42,164 bases of DNA from Chromobacterium sphagni (lineage in GTDB: Bacteria > Pseudomonadota > Gammaproteobacteria > Burkholderiales > Chromobacteriaceae), in the NCBI RefSeq assembly GCF_001855555.1, contig NZ_MKCT01000014.1:1-42164 (forward strand). The letters are read 5' to 3'. Positions 36,774 through 42,164 of this stretch are shown here, one piece after another (position 1 is the first letter of the stretch; every line of letters starts with the position of its first letter). The translations under genes were made by a program, and so were the position numbers. Under the pieces are notes generated by a model. It saw only the letters and a program-made list of their open reading frames with translations. It was not told where the DNA came from and searched no databases.

Positions 36774-36802
36774 ATCATATTCAGCGTTGGCGCGAAGTTC
36801 AA
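36774..36802 (-). promoter_or_regulatory. Sigma-70 promoter of the cold-shock gene
   Basis: On the - strand TTGAAC, 17 bases, TATGAT (5/6). Start about 36767. The leader contains a five-codon frame (ATG at 36746-36748, stop TAA) ending 3 bases before the start codon. Confidence 0.65.
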
Positions 36803-36866
36803 ATCCTATAGCGCCGGCATCGACTGATCGTTAGGTCAGTAACTACGTTTTAGCAGCCAAATTTTC

Positions 36867-37005
36867 CCTCCCCGTCTGGCCTGCCTCCTTGGTGCAGGGG
36901 AGGTCTGCCTGCTCCGTCGGACCGATAAGTCCGCCGATGCGTTAGCGCCGACTGGCTGGACATCGGCGGCATGGCCAGCCGCGCGTAGAGCCTTTGGCCA
37001 TGCCG
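36867..37005. repeat. Cluster of three inverted repeats
   Basis: CCTCCCC/GGGGAGG (36867-36873 with 36897-36903), CCGCCGATG/CATCGGCGG (36931-36939 with 36961-36969), and CGGCATGGCC/GGCCATGCCG (36967-36976 with 36996-37005). No T-runs follow. They fill most of the 319-base gap between the cold-shock and GlcG-like genes (36728-37046), in which I see no gene. Confidence 0.65.
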
Positions 37006-37046
37006 CGTCCGGGGCGAAACGTTGTGACGCGGCCGAGCAATTTGCG

Positions 37047-37484
37047 TCAGCGCGCCAAAGCGAAGCCGGCGGCGGACAAGGCGGTTTCGCAGACCTGCTG
37101 ATCTTGCAGGGCATTTCCGCCCGAAACGCCGATCCCGCCGACCACCGCGCCGTCAAGCAGGATGGGATAGCCGCCGCCTACCGCCACCAGTCGCGGCCGA
37201 TGCGCCAGTTGGGCCACTTGGCTGTTGTCGAGTATCTGGTTCCAGACATGGGTGCCCACGCCGAACGAGGCGGCGGTCCAGGCCTTGTCGATGGCCACTT
37301 CTGCGGTGAGGAAAGGCGCGCGGTCCGCGCGCTCGAATGCTTTCAGGTGGCCGGCCGCGTCGCTGACGGCAATGGCCACCTCTATGCCCAGGTTGGCGGC
37401 GGCCTCCCGCGCGGCTTCGCTCAGCAACAGGGCCGCCTCGCGAGTGATGGATGCGGCGGCGTGGGTCTTGAGGGTCATATTCAT
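37047..37484 (-). CDS. GlcG/HbpS-family (DUF336) protein
   Basis: 145-aa protein of the GlcG/HbpS/PduO-C fold, whose members bind haem or corrinoids or act as sensors; exact role unknown. Signatures: AAREAAANLGIEVAIAVSDAAGHLKAFERADRAP, IDKAWTAASFG, and PRLVAVGGGYPILLDGAVVGGIGVSGGNALQDQQVCETAL, the typical GGxP...G...GGIGVSGG pattern. The start at ATG 37484 has GGAAAGA 6 bases upstream; a longer frame to 37625 has no family match. No signal peptide with this start, so cytoplasmic. No glc genes nearby. Confidence 0.85.
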   Translation of the reverse strand: MNMTLKTHAAASITREAALLLSEAAREAAANLGIEVAIAVSDAAGHLKAFERADRAPFLTAEVAIDKAWTAASFGVGTHVWNQILDNSQVAQLAHRPRLVAVGGGYPILLDGAVVGGIGVSGGNALQDQQVCETALSAAGFALAR

Positions 37485-37914
37485 GTAAATCTTTCCGTGT
37501 CTGAGGAGGGATGAGGCGATGGCAGCGGCTGCATGCCGGATCGCATTGGCGTGGATTGGCGACAGAACGGAGTCTAGGACGGCAGGCCAGGCTTGGTAAG
37601 CCAGGCTGGGGCGTAATAGTTTCAAACGGAAATTGAAAATGACCGCCGCCAGAAATGGGTTGGGAATGTTTGCCTGGAAACCGGGATGGGATGGATGGGC
37701 ATTGGGTTCCAGGCGCCCGGCTCTGCTCGAGCGTGGCCAGAGTCGGCTGGATCCTGCGGCGGCCTCTTGATTGCGGTGGCTGCCAAGGAGACGACGCAGT
37801 CGGTGGTGGGGTTGCCAGTCGCAGCCGGAGGGGCCATGGCGCAGTCAGGTTTCCAGGCGGCCGCTGGATGCGGGTTGCCCGGATGACGGAGTTGGCTGAG
37901 CGCGGCCGCCCTGG
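37485..37914. other. Intergenic region without a recognisable gene
   Basis: 430 bases between the GlcG-like gene and the helicase gene, both on -. Short open frames exist on both strands but have no ribosome binding sites or family resemblance. The first 100 bases presumably hold the GlcG-like gene's promoter. I see no terminator with a T-run after the helicase. Confidence 0.5.
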
Positions 37915-39174
<1,260 letters not shown>

Positions 39175-39347
39175 GAATGGGGATAGAGTAAAGAGTGAGG
39201 GCTTTGAGGCCGGAGGCGGCAGGAGTATCGGCCGCGCCAGCCGCGCGGTCAAGGAGTACATGGCGGTTCAGCCGTTCAACTTGCCAGCGGGAAGCGCCAT
39301 TTGCGAGTAATATCCTGGTTCGTCACTAAAATAAAGCAAATCTGCAC

Positions 39348-40736
39348 ATGCAAACAGAAGTCAAAGAGAAGCCCCGCTACGCCCTTGTCGCCTCGGTCCA
39401 GCTGCCGGATGTCAGCGATGTCGAGTTCGAGGCCTCGCTCACCGAGTTGAGCGAACTGGCCAAGACTTTGGGTTTCCAGGTGGTGCAGACCTTTGTCCAG
39501 AAGCGCAACAGCTTCGACCGCACCGCCTATCTGGGCGTGGGCAAGCTGGAAGAAATCAACATGTTCGTCAACCGCGGCATCCGCAATGACGAACTGGAAG
39601 ACATTCCGCAGGCGCTGGACTCCGGCGCGGTAGAAATCGACGTGTTGCTGGTGGACCATGAAATCTCGCCGTCGCAGGCGCGCAATCTGGAACTGGCCGT
39701 CGGTTGCGAAGTGATGGACCGCACCATGGTCATCCTGGAGATTTTCCATCGCAACGCCCGCTCGCGCGCGGCGCGGGCCCAGGTGGAAATCGCCCGTCTC
39801 GGCTATATGGCGCCGCGCCTGCGCGAAGCCGCCAAGCTGGCCGGTCCGCAGGGCCGTCAGCGCAGCGGCATGGGCGGTCGAGGCGCGGGCGAATCGCATA
39901 CCGAACTGGACCGCCGCAAGGTGCGCGACCGCATCGCCGAGCTGCAACGCGAAATCGTCGCGATGGAACTGGAGCGCAAGACCCAGCGCGCGCGCCGCCT
40001 GGAGCGCCAAGGCCAGGGCCTGGCCGGGGTGTCGCTGGTGGGCTACACCAATGCCGGCAAGTCGACGCTGATGCGGGCGCTGACCGGCAGCGAAGTCCTG
40101 GTGGCCAACAAGCTGTTCGCCACGTTGGACACCACGGTGCGCGCCATCTACCCGGAAAGCGTGCCGCGCGTGCTGGTCAGCGATACCGTGGGCTTCATCA
40201 AGAATCTGCCTCACGGCCTGGTGGCTTCGTTCAAGTCCACGCTGGAAGAAGCGCTGGATGCGTCGCTGCTGCTGCATGTGATCGACGCCAGCGACCCCGG
40301 CTTCGAGCGCCAGCTGGAAGTGACCGACGAGGTGCTGCGCGAAATCGGCGCCGATGAGGTGCCGCGCATCCGCGTGTTCAACAAGATTGACCATGTCGGC
40401 GACGAGGCCGCGCAGCTTGACTGGACCGCCGAACTGCAGCAACGCTACCCGGGCTGCGTGGTGATGAGCGCGCGCCGTCCCGAGGAAGTGTCCAGCCTGC
40501 GCGCCGCCATCGTATCCTTCTTCCAGCAGGACCTGGTGGAAGACGAACTGCTGCTGCCGTGGTCGGCGCAGCAGCTGCGTGGTGAAATCTACAGCCACTG
40601 CCAGGTGCTGGAAGAGCGCGCCGAGGAAGAGGGCAGCTGGTTCCGCGTGCGCGGCGAGGCGGAAAAACTGCGCCGCCTGCGCGAGCAGCTCAACCCCGGT
40701 TCGCAGGGGCGGGAAAAGGAATACTGGGAAGTCTGA
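39348..40736 (+). CDS. hflX: Ribosome-associated GTPase HflX
   Basis: 462-aa GTPase that splits stalled or heat-damaged 70S ribosomes. The N-terminal HflX domain (about 10-200) includes FVQKRNSFDRTAYLGVGKLEEI, VDHEISPSQARNLE and VMDRTMVILEIFHRNARSRAARAQVEIA. The coiled linker is GESHTELDRRKVRDRIAELQREI. The G domain: G1 VGYTNAGKSTLMRAL, G2 FATLDTT, G3 SDTVGFI, G4 NKIDHV, G5 MSAR. The C-terminal segment is LLPWSAQQLRGEIYSHC. In many proteobacteria hflX follows hfq; here no hfq is next to it. The ribosome binding site is weak. A terminator follows. Confidence 0.95.
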   Translation: MQTEVKEKPRYALVASVQLPDVSDVEFEASLTELSELAKTLGFQVVQTFVQKRNSFDRTAYLGVGKLEEINMFVNRGIRNDELEDIPQALDSGAVEIDVLLVDHEISPSQARNLELAVGCEVMDRTMVILEIFHRNARSRAARAQVEIARLGYMAPRLREAAKLAGPQGRQRSGMGGRGAGESHTELDRRKVRDRIAELQREIVAMELERKTQRARRLERQGQGLAGVSLVGYTNAGKSTLMRALTGSEVLVANKLFATLDTTVRAIYPESVPRVLVSDTVGFIKNLPHGLVASFKSTLEEALDASLLLHVIDASDPGFERQLEVTDEVLREIGADEVPRIRVFNKIDHVGDEAAQLDWTAELQQRYPGCVVMSARRPEEVSSLRAAIVSFFQQDLVEDELLLPWSAQQLRGEIYSHCQVLEERAEEEGSWFRVRGEAEKLRRLREQLNPGSQGREKEYWEV

Positions 40737-40767
40737 AGCCCGGCCGCACGCCGCGCAACGTAATGGT

Positions 40768-40799
40768 AAAAAGCCTGAGCCGGATCGCTCGGGTTTTTT
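40768..40799 (+). terminator. Terminator of hflX
   Basis: AAAAGCCTGAGC, short loop, GCTCGGG then TTTTTT (one G-T wobble), 31 bases after the stop. Confidence 0.82.
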
Positions 40800-40882
40800 A
40801 TGGCCGGGCGGGAGCCCGGATCTGGATTGCGCCGCGCGCCGGTCTGGGAGTCGCCGATTATCCTGGCCGGGAGCGGCGCCAG

Positions 40883-41395
40883 TCAGCGCATCCGTTCGCG
40901 GCGCGCGGGCTCCGTTTCGTGAAGGTAGCCGGTGAAGGTGTCGCGCGGCGACGAGCGGGTGAGTTGCGTCATGATTCGGCCGATTTCGCCGCGATGGTAT
41001 CCGCCGTGGGCGATGATATGGCCAAGCATCTCCTCGCGAGACATCCGCCCCGGCATTCCGTCGCTAAAGGGAAACTCGATCATCGCCGCGAGCTCCGCCT
41101 CGTCTAGGCGCGCAATATAGCCGATATACCATTGATCGGTTTTCTTGACGGCCTTGAACAGGCTGTCCGGTTTCGGCGCTTCGTCGGGATCGGTCGCGGC
41201 ATAGGCGTGCGGCGTCAGTTGCAGATTCGCGGCGAAAATTCGGTCGACGATATGGGCGTGATTGAGGATGCGGATCGCCGTGCGGAACTCGGCGTGTGCG
41301 GACCGTTCGCCAACCGCGGTCAAGCCGGCAGTCAGCCCTTCATCGGCCCAGGCTTTGTAGCGGAATAGGGAGAGCAAAAGCGTTTGCGCACTCAT
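40883..41395 (-). CDS. DinB-family metal-dependent protein
   Basis: 170-aa four-helix-bundle protein of the DinB/YfiT superfamily, which includes thiol transferases and many stress proteins without known reaction. The pattern LFRYKAWADEGLTAGL at the start is the usual DinB motif (N-x-x-x-N-x-x-W type). Candidate metal-binding histidines lie in ILNHAHIVDRIFAANL and in HIIAHGGYHRGEIGRIM (the HGxxHRGEI motif). ATG at 41395 has GGAGAAA 8 bases upstream. The frame is open to 41464 with no support. It sits alone; partner and substrate unknown. Confidence 0.87.
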   Translation of the reverse strand: MSAQTLLLSLFRYKAWADEGLTAGLTAVGERSAHAEFRTAIRILNHAHIVDRIFAANLQLTPHAYAATDPDEAPKPDSLFKAVKKTDQWYIGYIARLDEAELAAMIEFPFSDGMPGRMSREEMLGHIIAHGGYHRGEIGRIMTQLTRSSPRDTFTGYLHETEPARRERMR

Positions 41396-41583
41396 TGTGG
41401 TTTCTCCGGATCGTGTTTTGAATATCGCGTAGAGCCTTGCGGCGATGCGGATCCACCGCGCCATGCTTTATCGGTTGTGCGGTCCCAGCTCCAATCCACC
41501 CAAGCTAACAAAATTACCACATCGACTCGCCGGCACACCCTTTCGGCTAAGAATCAGCAGTCGGAGGGGTGCGAATAATGGAC

Positions 41584-42164
41584 TTAGGAAAGCCCTTCCG
41601 CAGATAAGAGAAGCTGCTCGCCGTACCAAATCATTTCATCGATTGACATAGACGAATTTGCTTGCCGCTGCTTGCGGCCTTCATCATCGATATGAGCCAA
41701 TAGCTCGGCCAATGATTTCGCAATCCGTTCGGCGTGTGCCTGGTTCCAGTACGGAACTAACGCGTCAATCAACACCCCCTCTGAGAACTCGTCCGCCGCG
41801 AGAGTGAATAAGAGCTCAGCTAGCCTACGAAGCCCCGCATCGAAACTGGCGAAGAGCAGGCGAATCGAACTGTTGTTAGCTTTATTCACCCTTCTGATCG
41901 TCTCGCTCAGGTGCGTCAAGTCCCAGGCAGCGTTTTGTACGCCTTCGATGGCGCGCACTCTATTGGGAGAGCGAAGGTGTTTGAAAAGACCTTTGCGAGG
42001 TGGCGAATTAGGTGCGAAGTAGATACAGGCAAGTAAAGCCGCAGGTCCTGCAATCATGAAATCGTCGCGCATCCAAGACAACAACTCCAACATCCGATCC
42101 AAGTTGGGACGTCCAGAGAGCTCTAGCTCGGCGATCTTTAACGCAGCTATGTAGTTGCGCCGCC
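41584..42164 (-). CDS. Unrecognised protein, N-terminus beyond the window
   Basis: Open frame of 193 residues reaching the right edge and ending with TAA at 41584-41586. No start codon is needed inside the window: the frame upstream of the first internal ATG still reads sensibly (YIAALKIAELELSGRPNLDRM), so the true start is probably outside. Visible content: IAGPAALLACIYFAPN (moderately hydrophobic, perhaps core helix rather than membrane), and helical, charged stretches such as LTHLSETIRRVNK and SLAELLAHIDDEGRKQRQ. No family is recognised. The codon choice appears less GC-rich than in the genes to the left, which hints at an accessory region starting around 41400. Confidence 0.6.
   Translation of the reverse strand, partial: RRNYIAALKIAELELSGRPNLDRMLELLSWMRDDFMIAGPAALLACIYFAPNSPPRKGLFKHLRSPNRVRAIEGVQNAAWDLTHLSETIRRVNKANNSSIRLLFASFDAGLRRLAELLFTLAADEFSEGVLIDALVPYWNQAHAERIAKSLAELLAHIDDEGRKQRQANSSMSIDEMIWYGEQLLLSAEGLS

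Noticed and set aside
37623-37914. Small genes in the gap between the GlcG-like and helicase genes
   Set aside because: Open frames of 60-90 codons on + have Gly/Arg/Trp-rich translations, no ribosome binding site and no family resemblance.

Overview
The window is high-GC, densely coded bacterial chromosome. Protein content (a FlgG-to-FlgL flagellar block, a TauABCD set, YhhQ, DbpA, HflX, methyl-accepting chemoreceptors and a CS1/cable-type pilus) and codon use suggest a betaproteobacterium close to Chromobacterium (Neisseriales). The genus is inferred from remembered protein similarity, not from a marker gene. I see no rRNA, tRNA, insertion sequence or CRISPR array.

Layout. 1-5957: distal-rod, ring and hook-filament-junction flagellar genes (flgG end, flgH, flgI, flgJ, flgK, flgL) on the + strand. 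There is a sigma-54-like site before flgJ and a well-spaced sigma-28 site before flgK; flgK carries a one-base frameshift. 5963-14190: metabolic and housekeeping genes (astE, speA, a frameshifted lipoprotein gene, a GNAT acetyltransferase, sdaA, a luciferase-like oxidoreductase, an NTF2-like protein). 14209-14915: yhhQ, a queuosine-precursor transporter, preceded by a preQ1-I riboswitch that contains its ribosome binding site. 15170-16786: a chemoreceptor. 16870-20473: the taurine operon tauABCD. 20493-25634: dbpA, a second chemoreceptor with a periplasmic CxxCH haem motif, an HI0933-type flavoprotein and a YkgJ-type cysteine-cluster protein.

25676-34775 is the most interesting region. It holds a complete alternate (CS1/CFA-I/cable class) chaperone-usher pilus operon on the - strand: chaperone, major pilin, usher, tip adhesin, second pilin. 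An RcsB-like response regulator lies at its 3' end, and a divergent BvgS-like hybrid histidine kinase (solute-binding sensor, HisKA, receiver, HPt) lies at its 5' end. Two nearly identical RcsB-box-like sites (19 of 21 bases shared) lie 18-19 bases upstream of -10-like hexamers, one before the chaperone gene and one before the adhesin gene. This suggests a self-contained phosphorelay that switches on the pilus operon and separately boosts the adhesin. The arrangement recalls the cbl (cable pilus) locus of Burkholderia cenocepacia, but with rearranged regulators and an extra pilin.

34778-36447: the decayed remains of a zinc/manganese ABC transporter (tail of the binding protein, ATPase, permease) with several frameshifts and in-frame deletions. 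36478-40799: a cold-shock protein, a cluster of inverted repeats, a GlcG/HbpS-like protein, an RhlE-type helicase and hflX. 40883-42164: a DinB-family protein and an unrecognised protein running off the right edge, in sequence that looks less GC-rich.

Most of the apparent gene breaks (flgK, lipoprotein, metal transporter) read as single missing bases. Assembly or base-calling error therefore has to be excluded before calling flgK or the lipoprotein gene a true pseudogene; the metal transporter also has in-frame deletions and a lost catalytic residue, so it looks genuinely degraded.
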